From: Okeania sp. KiyG1
GTDB lineage: Bacteria > Cyanobacteriota > Cyanobacteriia > Cyanobacteriales > Microcoleaceae
Length of the DNA: 64,000 bases
NCBI RefSeq assembly: GCF_014132355.1
Contig: NZ_BLZO01000177.1
Location: forward strand, 1 to 64,000
Reading direction: 5' to 3'
A model generated the notes under the pieces. That model had not been told where the DNA came from, did no database searches, and saw only the letters and a list, made by a program, of their open reading frames with translations. A program made the translations under genes and the position numbers. Shown here one piece after another: positions 1 through 9,436 of this stretch (positions are counted from its first letter, which is position 1; every line of letters starts with the position of its first letter).

Positions 1-714
1 CTCCTGTTTTAATCACATTCCCATCAGCATTACACCAACGTAATCAAGTACCACTAAGATTTTCGGCGTTGCTGAATTGAAGTATGAATGCGCGATTGTT
101 TGGTTCTGGTAAAGCCCCCGCGCATCCCCCACGCATTGGGGGACTTTTAGAGTTTTATTCCCCCCACGCATTGGGGGGTTAGGGTAGCTCTGCATCATAC
201 CCAGAATCAGCAATGCCAGATTTTCAAATACACCATTCCAAAGAGTTAATCCTAAATTTACATCAGCAAACCAAGCATCATTTTTAGGAATATAAGAAGT
301 ACCTTGAAGTTGAAACACTTGGAGAAAAGTTTCACTTAGTTTTTGCAGAGGGTCATAGACAAAATAATAAGGAATTCGTAACTGTGCATAGTCTATTAAT
401 TTACTTCCTAATTCATTGCCGGGAGTGGGAGAAACAATTTCAATCACTATATCTGGAGATTTGCAAAATTCCCAGAATAAATAAGAACGAATATTACATT
501 TCCACCATTTTTCGCCACCAGGAATATTTAAACTTAAAAACACATCAGGTACAATTCCTGAATCTCCGACATAAGAAAATAAACCCACATTAGCTGCCAC
601 GATAAAAGGAACATTTATTCCTGTTTCAGCACCACCATAAAAAACAGTTGTCAGCAGACGTTGTTGTTTCTCATGAATAAAACTATCCAAGGGAGTATCA
701 TCCTCCAGAATCAT
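1..714 (-). pseudogene. Uma2-family endonuclease-like gene, interrupted and cut by window edge
   Basis: The first ~150 residues match the cyanobacterial Uma2 (DUF820) family, a PD-(D/E)XK nuclease-like fold of unknown role: VPDVFLSL, then DIVIEIVS, then an LIDYAQLRIPYYFVYDP stretch. After NGVFEN the reading frame enters about 150 bases of repeat DNA (roughly 60-215), including two copies of the palindrome CCCCCACGCATTGGGGG. Past the insert, bases 1-50 read in another frame as LRWCNADGNVIKTG, the family's normal C-terminal motif (compare LRWCDDSGNILLTG in the Uma2 gene at 7774-8592). An insertion has therefore split the gene and the apparent 233-aa product has a junk tail. The true C-terminus lies outside the window. 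Confidence 0.75.
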
Positions 715-1310
715 ATTACTGGTGTCGTAAGCATTCAGCCGTCAGCCATCAGCTATCAGCTATTGCTTTTAGAGCTGATTTATGAACTGAGTTGAAACTC
801 CTTTCTCGCATGGGTTTGCGGAAAATTATGCCTGGCGATCGATAGTGTCGAACCCTTACACTGTAAAGCATTTATCCTCTTAATATTTACTTTATAAATC
901 AGCTCTTAGTTTAGGATCAAAGCAATATTTAACTGTCTTACTACAAAAGTTGCCTCCCTTGCCCTTAAAGTCAGTTGTTAATTTAAACACTGTCCTTAAG
1001 GAGAGAGTCTTGTTGCTGATAGCTGACAGCGAGCTAGCTGAATGCTTACCTGGTGTCTGGATATTCATGGGGCAGAAGTGTCATTTCAGTTATCAGTTAT
1101 CAGTTATTAGTTATTAGTTATTAGTGTACCTTACTTATCTAACAAACTTTATATAGAAAATAGGAATTTGTGTTCAAAGCAATAGCTGATAGCTTACTGC
1201 TGTTTGCGCAGCATTCCGCAGGAAATACTTACAGTTATTCTAAATTCATAGAGCAAATTACTGGAATATGTTTAAATTATAATAGCAGTTAAATTCAGGA
1301 ATTAACATAC
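715..1310. repeat. Repeat-filled intergenic region
   Basis: No gene is seen. It holds AAGCATTCAGC/ATCAGCTAT-type dispersed repeats (about 728-765 and 1018-1060), a family L element (771-906), a short (AGTTATC)n heptamer run near 1085-1120 and a family G repeat at about 1201-1230. The last ~70 bases are AT-rich and are the likely leader of the gene starting at 1311. Confidence 0.6.
771..906. repeat. MITE-like element, family L (copy 1)
   Basis: Terminal inverted repeats AGAGCTGATTTAT and ATAAATCAGCTCT bound a 136-bp segment. A second copy lies at 41493-41636, and a run of about 39 bases (AACCCTTACACTGTAAAGCA onwards) is identical between the two. There is no coding capacity, so it looks like a non-autonomous element. 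Confidence 0.6.
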
Positions 1311-2426
1311 ATGGCCACCAGACTAATTCAACTGGAAGATGGGATTTTCGTTGAAGCTGAAGTTCCAGATAATGAAGCAAAGCCGATTTCTACTAATACT
1401 GTTAAAGATGTTAAATCTAGTTTTGCACAAGTTAAACCTGTATTAGTTAGTATTAGTCGTCCTATTGCTGAAGCTTGGCAAGAAATTAATAAAGATATGG
1501 AAATTGAACAAGCTGAGGTGGAAGTAGGTTTTAATTTTGAGGGGGAAGGTAATATTTATATTACTAAAGGAAAAGCAGGTGCTAATTTAAAAGTGAAGTT
1601 AGTATTGAAACCAATTGCACCAAAACCATTTGATGTAATAACGGTAAACAGCAAAGGTGAAGAAATTAATCGTAGTTCCCATGAAGCAGTATTTTTTACT
1701 GAAGATTTGGGTAAAGGTATAACGTTGGAAATGGTTTCTATTCCTGGAGGTAGTTTTGTTATGGGTTCCCCAGAAAATCAAGTAGAAACAGATAATTCTG
1801 AAACTCCTCAACATGAAGTTACTTTGCAACCTTTTTATATGAGTAAATACCCTATTACTCAAGACCAATATCAAGCTATTATGGGTGAAAACCCCTCTCA
1901 CTTTAAAGGAGGAAAGCGCCCTGTAGAAACTGTAACATGGCACAACGCTATAAAATTTTGTCAAAAGTTATCCAAAAAAATGGGGAAAACTTACAAACTA
2001 CCTAGTGAGAGTCAATGGGAATATGCTTGTCGCGCTGGTACAACCACACCGTTTTATTTTGGGGAAACTATAACGACTGATTTAGTTAACTATAATGGCA
2101 ACTATACCTATGGCGATGCTCCTAAAGGTGAATATCGAGGAGAGACAACTGATGTGGGAAGTTTTCCTCCTAATGCTTTTGGTTTATATGATATGCACGG
2201 GAATGTGTGGGAGTGGTGTCAGGATATTAGACACGATACTTATGAAGGTGCGCCTAATGATGGTAGTGCTTGGGAGACTGGAGGAGATAGTAAGATACGA
2301 ATGCTTCGTGGTGGGTATTGGGAGGATGAACCTTGGAATTGTCGGAGTGCTTTCCGTCTCTGGGGGGATGCCGACTTCTGCAATAATAACAGAGGTTTCC
2401 GTGTGGTTTATTTGCCTAGTTTATAG
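1311..2426 (+). CDS. Trypco1-like domain fused to FGE-sulfatase/C-type-lectin-fold domain
   Basis: 371 aa. Residues 1-102 (LIQLEDGIFVEAEVPD ... EVEVGFNFEGEGNIYI ... GANLKVKLVL) resemble the CU044_2847/Trypco1 domain (trypsin-co-occurring domain 1), known from bacterial conflict and signalling proteins. Residues 130-368 are an FGE-sulfatase (SUMF1) domain: MVSIPGGSFVMGSPE, PVETVTWHNAIKFC, LPSESQWEYACRAG, GLYDMHGNVWEWC, RMLRGGYW, NCRSAFR, NRGFRVV. Real formylglycine-generating enzymes have two active-site cysteines near the C-terminus. Only one is visible here (NCRSAFR), so enzymatic activity is doubtful and a ligand-binding C-type-lectin role is more likely. The last ~37 residues have the layout of a DGR variable region. 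It stands alone, with tandem repeats directly after the stop. Function is inferred, not known. Confidence 0.8.
   Translation: MATRLIQLEDGIFVEAEVPDNEAKPISTNTVKDVKSSFAQVKPVLVSISRPIAEAWQEINKDMEIEQAEVEVGFNFEGEGNIYITKGKAGANLKVKLVLKPIAPKPFDVITVNSKGEEINRSSHEAVFFTEDLGKGITLEMVSIPGGSFVMGSPENQVETDNSETPQHEVTLQPFYMSKYPITQDQYQAIMGENPSHFKGGKRPVETVTWHNAIKFCQKLSKKMGKTYKLPSESQWEYACRAGTTTPFYFGETITTDLVNYNGNYTYGDAPKGEYRGETTDVGSFPPNAFGLYDMHGNVWEWCQDIRHDTYEGAPNDGSAWETGGDSKIRMLRGGYWEDEPWNCRSAFRLWGDADFCNNNRGFRVVYLPSL
2301..2412 (+). other. Candidate DGR variable region within the C-type-lectin domain
   Basis: Between the framework motifs LRGG and GFRVV, positions that are often Asn in template repeats of cyanobacterial DGRs are here Y, E, D, E, W, F, L, W, G, D, D, F and C. 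Many use codons ending in C or T (TAT, GAT, TTC, CTC, GAC, TTC, TGC), as expected if AAY codons had been mutated at adenines. Three AAY codons (AATAATAAC) remain just before the invariant GFRVV end. No reverse transcriptase or template repeat is present in the window, so this is a candidate only. Confidence 0.35.
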
Positions 2427-3427
<1,001 letters not shown>

Positions 3428-4279
3428 TTAAAGAAGAATTTGATGTTTCAACCACCCATACCAATCATTTAAACCTTCCCCACTTGTGGCAGAAACCTGG
3501 AAAATCTTAATATTAGGATTTACCTGTTTTGCATATTCAATACAACGATTAACGTCAAATTGTACATAAGGCAATAAATCAATTTTAGTCAGAATCATTA
3601 CCTGACTTTCTCGAAACATATAGGGATATTTTATTGGTTTATCTTCCCCTTCAGTAACTGATAGAATTGCGACTTTAGAATTTTCACCCAAATCAAATAA
3701 AGCTGGGCAAACTAAGTTTCCCACATTTTCAATCATTAAAACTGAATTTAAAGGAGGGTTTAATTCTGTATAACCTTTCTCTACCATTCCCGCTTCCAAG
3801 TGACAGCCTTTGCCAGTATTAATTTGCACTACTTTACAACCAGTTTGGCGAATTTTTTCTGCATCATTAATAGTTTCTTGGTCGCCTTCTATGACGCTAA
3901 AATTCAATTCAGATTTTAAATCATTAATCGTCCGAGCTAATAAAGTAGTTTTGCCAGAACCAGGAGAACTAACTAAATTTAATGCCAGAATATTTCGACC
4001 TTTAAACCAACCTCGGTTTTGAGCAGCTATTAGGTCATTTTTCTGTAAAATTTTCTGTTCTAAACTAATAGTATTTCCGTGCATTTTGGCATGAAATTCT
4101 GCTGTTTCCTGATGATTATGTTCAGGAGTATGATTATCAGAATGAGTATGAGTAATAATAGTTCCATCTGGGAGAGTATGAGTATGGGAATGATGCTTAT
4201 CTACTGTCATTTTTTCTCCTGTTTGAGAATTAGTAATAGTAATTTCATTATTACCGGAACAACCGCAAGTTACACACAT
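3428..4279 (-). CDS. hypB: Hydrogenase nickel incorporation GTPase HypB
   Basis: 283 aa. HypB is the SIMIBI-class GTPase that, with HypA, loads nickel into the large subunit of [NiFe]-hydrogenases. The N-terminus MCVTCGCSG is the high-affinity metal motif (CxxCGC). Residues ~28-58 are a histidine-rich stretch (HHSHTHT, THTHSDNH, HNH), a nickel store. The P-loop SSPGSGKTTLL follows near residue 105, then EGDQET, the dimer-interface metal region TGKGCHLEA, LMIENVGNLVCPA, and the guanine-specificity motif LTKIDLLP. Length is normal. A GGAGAAAG sequence lies upstream of the ATG. It is the last hyp gene in transcription order, separated from hypA by a pentapeptide gene and a pseudogene. Confidence 0.97.
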   Translation of the reverse strand: MCVTCGCSGNNEITITNSQTGEKMTVDKHHSHTHTLPDGTIITHTHSDNHTPEHNHQETAEFHAKMHGNTISLEQKILQKNDLIAAQNRGWFKGRNILALNLVSSPGSGKTTLLARTINDLKSELNFSVIEGDQETINDAEKIRQTGCKVVQINTGKGCHLEAGMVEKGYTELNPPLNSVLMIENVGNLVCPALFDLGENSKVAILSVTEGEDKPIKYPYMFRESQVMILTKIDLLPYVQFDVNRCIEYAKQVNPNIKIFQVSATSGEGLNDWYGWLKHQILL

Positions 4280-4740
4280 GATTTTTCTTTCTCCATTTCT
4301 TTGATTTTTTGTTTTTGAGATTTGATTATAAGTAGGTCATTTCAGTTAGCCTCCTGTGGTCGGAGCTACGCTAGCCTCTTTCAGAGGAACTACGTTATCA
4401 GTTAGCCTCCTCCGGAGGAACTGCGTTAACAGTTATCAGTACTTCCGACTTAACTCGGAGGCTTGAAATACTGAGTTATACCAAATCCGGGTTAAAAAAA
4501 AGGTGTATATATATAGTTAACACCTTTTATTCTATGCGGATTTGATATTAAACATTTTTTTCATCCCCTTAAAAGGTGGAGGCTTTGGACTTCATTTTTT
4601 GGTAAGTGGGAAAATTTACAAGTACGTCATTGCGACTGTAACGAAGTGGAAGGAAGCAATCTCAAGGGTTGATACTGCACCAACATTTGGTTATATAGTG
4701 AAGTTTATTCGCGTCTACCTACTTAATTAAATTAAAAAAA
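4280..4740. repeat. Intergenic region with dispersed repeats
   Basis: The segment 4340-4470 consists of GTCATTTCAGTTA and GTTAGCCTCC-type repeat pieces. The segment 4478-4550 is a short inverted repeat (ATACCAAATCCGG ... GCGGATTTGATAT) around GGTGT/ACACC arms, distantly like family B ends. No gene was seen in 4560-4740. Confidence 0.45.
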
Positions 4741-4985
4741 TTAATCTCTATTTTCAGTCAATTTTGCTAATCTTTGAATTTCCTCTAAAGACAAATCTAA
4801 ATATTCAGCAATAATCTTTAAAGTTAAACCTAAACGAATCATCTTAGATACAGATTTTAAGTGGGCTTTTTCTTTGCCTTCAGCTTCGCCTTTAGCTTCA
4901 CCTTTAGCTTCGTTATTTGTCAGTTATTTGAGCAAAATGTTCCATTAACATTCGGTGGATAAACATGTACCCACCACCTACTTTT
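4741..4985 (-). pseudogene. Remnant of an Rpn/PD-(D/E)XK transposase-like nuclease gene (C-terminus)
   Basis: Reading leftwards from 4919, one frame gives NNEAKGEAKGEAEGKEKA, then LKSVSKMIRLGLTLKIIAEY, then LDLSLEEIQRLAKLTENRD and a stop at 4741. This charged EAKGEAEGKEKA linker plus short helical tail is typical of Rpn-family (recombination-promoting nuclease/putative transposase) proteins in cyanobacteria. It is preceded directly by a stop. A neighbouring frame (about 4922-4985) gives FIHRMLMEHFAQITDK, apparently the preceding part shifted by one base. The nuclease core is missing, so this is a 3' relic. Confidence 0.55.
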
Positions 4986-4993
4986 TGGATCGA

Positions 4994-7183
4994 CTATGAA
5001 GCTTCTGCCTCAATCCAACCTTTGACTATTTCAATGGGAATTCCAATTGGACCAAATAATACTTTCAATGCTTCGATTCCTCCTTCTTTGAAAGCGTTAA
5101 CTAATCTAGCTTTCAATGTAGGATTTTGCTGAATTTCTTGTTGTAAAGCACTCTGTTTTTCAATTTTTGTTGCATTTGGAGAATTTTGTTCGAGTTGTTG
5201 TAAAAGCTGTTGAATTTCTGCTGCTGCATCTGCTAAGTTTTGCTTTTGTTCGGCAGGATAATTGTTAATTATTCCGCCTACATGGTTGGCATAAGTTGGT
5301 CCTCCTACTTGGTTACTTTGAGATTTATTAGTATTGACAAATCCTCCAGAAAAATTTCCACCGCTAAAGTCATTGTTAGTGGTATCAGCCATAACAGTGT
5401 CTCCTTTATTTTGATAATTTTCTATTTCTATATGATAACTAGGACGCCGTAGCAATATCTGTACGGTATTTTCTACAAATGTTTGTATTGTATTCTCTAA
5501 AGTAGAAATTCTATTATCTTGTTCCGCTAAAAGTTTCTTTTGTGCCTCAGCTAAAGCTTTTATTTCGTTATACATCTGGAAATATTCATCATGTAACGGA
5601 GAAAGGTCAGCCCCAAGAGCAGTAGCTAGACGCAGTAGAAGATTATCTCGTCCCCTTTTCTCCATCGCTACTATTTCTAACTCTGCTCCTGGATGATTTT
5701 CAGCTAACCGCTTAAGTGCAATAGCAATAGCGCGAGGGTCAACCTCCGGGTCGTGGTAAAGGTCGAGGGTATCAACTATGGGTTTAATAAAGTCGGCAAA
5801 GTCTCCATCCTTAAATTCTTTCTTCCGGTCATCTGGTTTGCGACGAGGTTCATCATCTTCTTTTGTGGGTAAGTGCATGAAGACATAACGACATCTCACG
5901 CCATCTAATTTTGTATGTCTAGTGATACCCCAATCTTCTATAGTAGCTCCGGTGAGTATTGCTCCTGTTAGGTTTGCTTCATCTAATTGGGTTTGTACTA
6001 ATTTGGCTCTTGATAAGTCAGCATCCTGGAGGTTGGCTTTACTCAGATCGGCGCCTTTAAAACTAGCATTAGCTAAGTTTGCACCTTGTAAATTAACACC
6101 CCGTAAGTTTTGGTAGTCAAAGTTTTGGTTTTCCCCGTCTCCTTTAATTAGTAATTGCCGTACTCGCAGATTTTTAAGATAAGAGCCTTCAATACGGGAT
6201 AACTCAATTTTTTTAACACCATGCAGGTAAACTCTTACAAGTTTAGCTTCATTAAAATTTGTATTTTTAAGTATTGCTTCCTCGAAATTTGTATCTTCTA
6301 GGTTAGCCTCCTCAAATTTAGTACCAAATAAACAAGCTATAAAAATGATTACAGACCGAGTTGCTGACCAGGTTTCATCTTCCTTTAAAGCTTTCCAGCC
6401 AGCATTTCCTCCCATTACAGACGCTATAATATTAACTGTTATACCTATCGTTCTAAAACCTACCCTGTCTATAAATTCAGATTTTGCTGCGACGACTCCT
6501 CCCAAGACAGCAAATGCTACAGCTATTAAGCCTGATAAATCACAAGAGATAGAGATTACTCCAGCCACTGCCAAAGTTAGCCCCACAGCATAAGCAGAAA
6601 TAAAAGCAGCTACCAGAGTAGTTGCAACAGACACACCTATAAGTTGATTGCTGTTAACAAAAATGAAGTTGAGTAGTGTTGCAATTACAATCGTAGCTAA
6701 AGATGTAGCTGCAGCAACAGCTCCGTAGGTGGATAAAGTTACGGAAATAGCTCCATACAAAGACTGGAATACGTTGCGAGAATCAAACCTTAGACTTTTA
6801 CGAATAGTAGCAACAAAGAAAATTGATAAAACAACCAGGATAACTAATCCAGGAACTAAAATTAAAATTTGAGTATTTTTAGGGATTAAAATACTTGTTG
6901 TATAGAGACAAGTTATAGTTGTAATAAATCCTAGTAGTGCGGAGAGAAACCATGTCACAACAAGCAATAAAGTTATCCAATAATTTTGCAATCCAGTTTT
7001 TTTAAGCCTACAAAATTTTGCACCTTTAAGATTAGCTTTAGTAAAATCTGCTCCTCTAATATCCGCTCCACTAAAATCTGCCTCCGAAAGGTTTTGTCCT
7101 CTGAGAGATTCACCCCTGAGTTTTACCCCTTGGAAGTTTCTTTCACCTTCTCTATATTGCCTCAGTAATTCACTAGCTTTCAT
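4994..7183 (-). CDS. Pentapeptide-repeat membrane protein with conserved cyanobacterial C-terminal tail
   Basis: 729 aa. Residues ~15-58 are A(D/N)LXX pentapeptides (GVKLRGESLRGQNLSEADF). Residues ~65-285 hold about six or seven hydrophobic segments. A second pentapeptide block follows (~290-420: EEANLEDTNFEEAILKNTNF, then GVNLQGANLANASFKGADLS), which would form a right-handed quadrilateral beta helix. After a PRRKPDDRKK linker comes a helical region with a coiled coil (AQKKLLAEQDNRISTLENTI), a Gly/Asn-rich segment (NNDFSGGNFSGGFVNTN) and a helical tail ending GPIGIPIEIVKGWIEAEAS. I recognise that tail from other cyanobacterial multidomain proteins but cannot assign a function. It sits between hypA and hypB on the same strand as an insertion into the maturation cluster. 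Membrane location is inferred from hydrophobicity. Confidence 0.85.
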   Translation of the reverse strand: MKASELLRQYREGERNFQGVKLRGESLRGQNLSEADFSGADIRGADFTKANLKGAKFCRLKKTGLQNYWITLLLVVTWFLSALLGFITTITCLYTTSILIPKNTQILILVPGLVILVVLSIFFVATIRKSLRFDSRNVFQSLYGAISVTLSTYGAVAAATSLATIVIATLLNFIFVNSNQLIGVSVATTLVAAFISAYAVGLTLAVAGVISISCDLSGLIAVAFAVLGGVVAAKSEFIDRVGFRTIGITVNIIASVMGGNAGWKALKEDETWSATRSVIIFIACLFGTKFEEANLEDTNFEEAILKNTNFNEAKLVRVYLHGVKKIELSRIEGSYLKNLRVRQLLIKGDGENQNFDYQNLRGVNLQGANLANASFKGADLSKANLQDADLSRAKLVQTQLDEANLTGAILTGATIEDWGITRHTKLDGVRCRYVFMHLPTKEDDEPRRKPDDRKKEFKDGDFADFIKPIVDTLDLYHDPEVDPRAIAIALKRLAENHPGAELEIVAMEKRGRDNLLLRLATALGADLSPLHDEYFQMYNEIKALAEAQKKLLAEQDNRISTLENTIQTFVENTVQILLRRPSYHIEIENYQNKGDTVMADTTNNDFSGGNFSGGFVNTNKSQSNQVGGPTYANHVGGIINNYPAEQKQNLADAAAEIQQLLQQLEQNSPNATKIEKQSALQQEIQQNPTLKARLVNAFKEGGIEALKVLFGPIGIPIEIVKGWIEAEAS

Positions 7184-7250
7184 TACATAATATTTGACAG
7201 TTATTTTTCCGAGCTTCCAAATATAATATTACTTACTTTTTCCCTTGATA

Positions 7251-7595
7251 TTAAACACATAATTCTTCTACCTCCATTTCCTTAATTTTAAGTTCTTGAC
7301 CTTGAATAATATCTATTTCCACACTGTTACAAACATGACAAACACCGAATGGTTGCTCTAGGGAAAATTCTGCTCCACATTGACGACATTTTCCTAAACC
7401 GGGAATTTTAATAATTTCTAATTTTGCACCTTCTAAAACAGTACCTTTACTACAAACGTCAAAACAAAATTCAATCGCATCAGACATAATGGCAGAAAGT
7501 TCGCCTATTTCTAAGGTGACTCGTTTGACTGATTTATCCTTAGCATTTTCAGCAACTATGGCAACAATATTTTGAGTAATTCCTAATTCGTGCAT
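7251..7595 (-). CDS. hypA: Hydrogenase nickel/zinc chaperone HypA
   Basis: 114 aa, the normal family length. HypA binds nickel through the N-terminal MHEL motif (His2) and zinc through two CxxC pairs, here CRQCG and CHVC at about residues 73-92. It delivers nickel to hydrogenase precursors together with HypB. The sequence starts MHELGITQNIV and has the GELSAIM and FCFDVCSKGT segments expected. The stop is about 70 bases upstream of the pentapeptide gene on the same strand. I see no strong Shine-Dalgarno. Confidence 0.96.
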   Translation of the reverse strand: MHELGITQNIVAIVAENAKDKSVKRVTLEIGELSAIMSDAIEFCFDVCSKGTVLEGAKLEIIKIPGLGKCRQCGAEFSLEQPFGVCHVCNSVEIDIIQGQELKIKEMEVEELCV

Positions 7596-7773
7596 ATTTA
7601 CAAAATTTTTCCAGTTTTTCAGGTAATTTTTTAGCTAAAAGTTAGAAGATACGGAGAGAACTTTCAGCATCAAAAATTTAGTTTGAGACTATCTTATCTT
7701 GACCGATCAAAGAACTATTTTCTCTCTCCTAAAAAAATGTCAGTAGTAGGCGATCGCCCACCAGATTTTTTAA

Positions 7774-8592
7774 CTACAAAACTTCATCAGGGTTAATACC
7801 TCTTTCCCTGAGAAGTTCTGCTAGTCGGTCTGCTCGTTGTTTTTCTTGTTCTGCTCGTTGTTTTTCCTGTTCTGCTCGTTGTTTTTCCTGTTCAGCACGT
7901 TGTTTCTCCTGTTCAGTTCGCTGTTTCTCCTGTTCAGCTCGTTCATCTCCAGTTAACAGAATATTCCCCGAATCATCACACCAGCGCAACCAATCATATT
8001 CTTTTCCTTCAAAAATACCATGCCAAATTGTTAAACCCAATCCCACTTGAGACAAATAGAAATTTCCTAGCTCTACATAACTATTACCTCGTAATTCATA
8101 TACTCGTAAAATAGTTTCTCCAAGTTGTTTAAGTGGGTCAAAAACTACATAATAACCAACCGCTGCAAAAGCATAATCTTGTAATTTACTACCCAACTCA
8201 TTACCGATTTTATTAGAGACAATTTCGATAGCTACTTCTGGAGGTTTGCCAAAATACCAAACAAAATAAGAACGATTCTGTTTTTGACTCCAATATTCTG
8301 GTACTTGGACTCGTAAACTGAGGAGAACGTCTGGTACGAGTGGTGGTATTTTATTGCCGTAAAAAAGCCCGACATTCGCAGTTGCTAAAAATGGTAATTC
8401 TGTTGAAAAAGAACTGTATAAAGTAGTAGTTAATAGTCGTTGTTGTTTCTCAGTAATTAAATTATCCACAGGAGTATCATCCTCAGTAATAACATCACTA
8501 ATATCTGGTTCTACAAATTCAAAATCTTCTGGTTGATTTTTGAAACTTTTGGGGGATGATTCAATATTTGTTTGTGTTGGTAATGTAGACAT
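7774..8592 (-). CDS. Uma2-family endonuclease-like protein with heptad-repeat tail
   Basis: 272 aa. The Uma2/DUF820 core (residues ~35-200) has LVPDVLLSL, PEVAIEIVS, KLQDYA and YYVVFDPL, matching the PD-(D/E)XK-like layout, and ends LRWCDDSGNILLTG. The C-terminus is a coiled coil of near-identical EQEKQRA heptads encoded by 21-nt tandem repeats (about 7835-7945), followed by LAELLRERGINPDEVL. Such genes occur in dozens of copies in filamentous cyanobacteria and their role is unknown. An AAGGAAAAAAATT sequence precedes the ATG. It separates hypE from hypA. Tandem heptads can change number by slippage without breaking the frame. Confidence 0.85.
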   Translation of the reverse strand: MSTLPTQTNIESSPKSFKNQPEDFEFVEPDISDVITEDDTPVDNLITEKQQRLLTTTLYSSFSTELPFLATANVGLFYGNKIPPLVPDVLLSLRVQVPEYWSQKQNRSYFVWYFGKPPEVAIEIVSNKIGNELGSKLQDYAFAAVGYYVVFDPLKQLGETILRVYELRGNSYVELGNFYLSQVGLGLTIWHGIFEGKEYDWLRWCDDSGNILLTGDERAEQEKQRTEQEKQRAEQEKQRAEQEKQRAEQEKQRADRLAELLRERGINPDEVL

Positions 8593-8682
8593 AATTTTTT
8601 TCCTTATTTGTGATTAAATCAAAAGAGAAAATTCTAATCAATTAGATTCTTTTCTACTGCAAAAATTTTCAGGTTTTACAGA

Positions 8683-8985
8683 CTACCACAAAGCATCAAC
8701 TTCATCAGATGTATAAATCTCTTCAGTTGTTAATTCCACAAAATCTTGTAAACGACGATTTAAAAAAGTTCTAGCAACTTTAATTATTTCTGCTTCTGGA
8801 TAATTAGAATGAACCCAAATATTAACTTAAAACGAATTTATTCCCCCTGACTGGAGCAAGAACTTAACTAGATGATACTTACCGGAAAATCCTGGACGTT
8901 CTTGATACTTATTAATTTCTATAATCTCAATTTTAGCATCAAAAAAGTTTTCATATTCTTTAAATATTCAGGTTGTGAACTTCAA
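8683..8985 (-). pseudogene. Broken hypothetical gene in two frames
   Basis: Leftwards, one frame reads DAKIEIIEINKYQERPGFSG, then KYHLVKF and soon a stop. A second frame then reads NIWVHSNYPEAEIIKVARTF, LNRRLQDFVELTTEEIYTSD, EVDALW and a stop at 8683. Together they look like the two halves of one small protein separated by a short insertion (about 8826-8860). I do not recognise the family. The codon pattern looks protein-like, and no start is evident. Confidence 0.45.
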
Positions 8986-9079
8986 CCATTAATATAGACT
9001 TGATGTTAACAGAAAACTTGTCTTCTCTAAAAATGGCAAATTTTCCTAATTTCAAGCCTCCTTATTGCAGAGGTACTAA

Positions 9080-9380
9080 TAGACATCTCCAATAATAAAA
9101 AATCGGCGTTGGTAAAGCGCGTGTATGATATTAATCTTAATTATTTAGGAGTCAGGAGTCAGGATGAAAGAAAAAAGAAGAAAGAGTAGTAGAGGGAGAA
9201 AGTTTTTTGTTTACGCTCTTATCCGGATAAGATATCATACCTTTTTTCACCAACGCCAAAAAATCAAATCAATTATCCCACATAAATTATCAATTCTTTC
9301 CCCCTACTCCCTTTTTCCCCTCCTGGGAGGGGTTCGGGGTGGGTCCCTACTCCCTACTCCCTCTTTTCTGAAGATGTCTA
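9080..9380. repeat. MITE-like element, family A (long copy)
   Basis: TAGACATCTCC at the left and GATGTCTA at the right delimit about 300 bp. The copy is larger than its relatives (2562-2676, 12327-12441, 15080-15203, 37970-38065) because the interior has gained GGAGTCA repeats, a CTTATCCGGATAAG segment resembling family B and CCCTACT repeats. No convincing coding sequence. Confidence 0.55.
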
Positions 9381-9436
9381 ATAGTCGTTGAATTTTAGGA
9401 GGGGTTGCTCATCCCCTTTTCGTTCCGGAATAGTTT

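Noticed and set aside
1311-2426. Catalytically active formylglycine-generating enzyme
   Set aside because: Only one of the two C-terminal active-site cysteines is visible, and the region between the framework motifs looks variable.
9164-9391. 75-codon open frame between the Uma2 gene and hypE
   Set aside because: Made of family A and CCCTACT repeat sequence; other A copies lack it.
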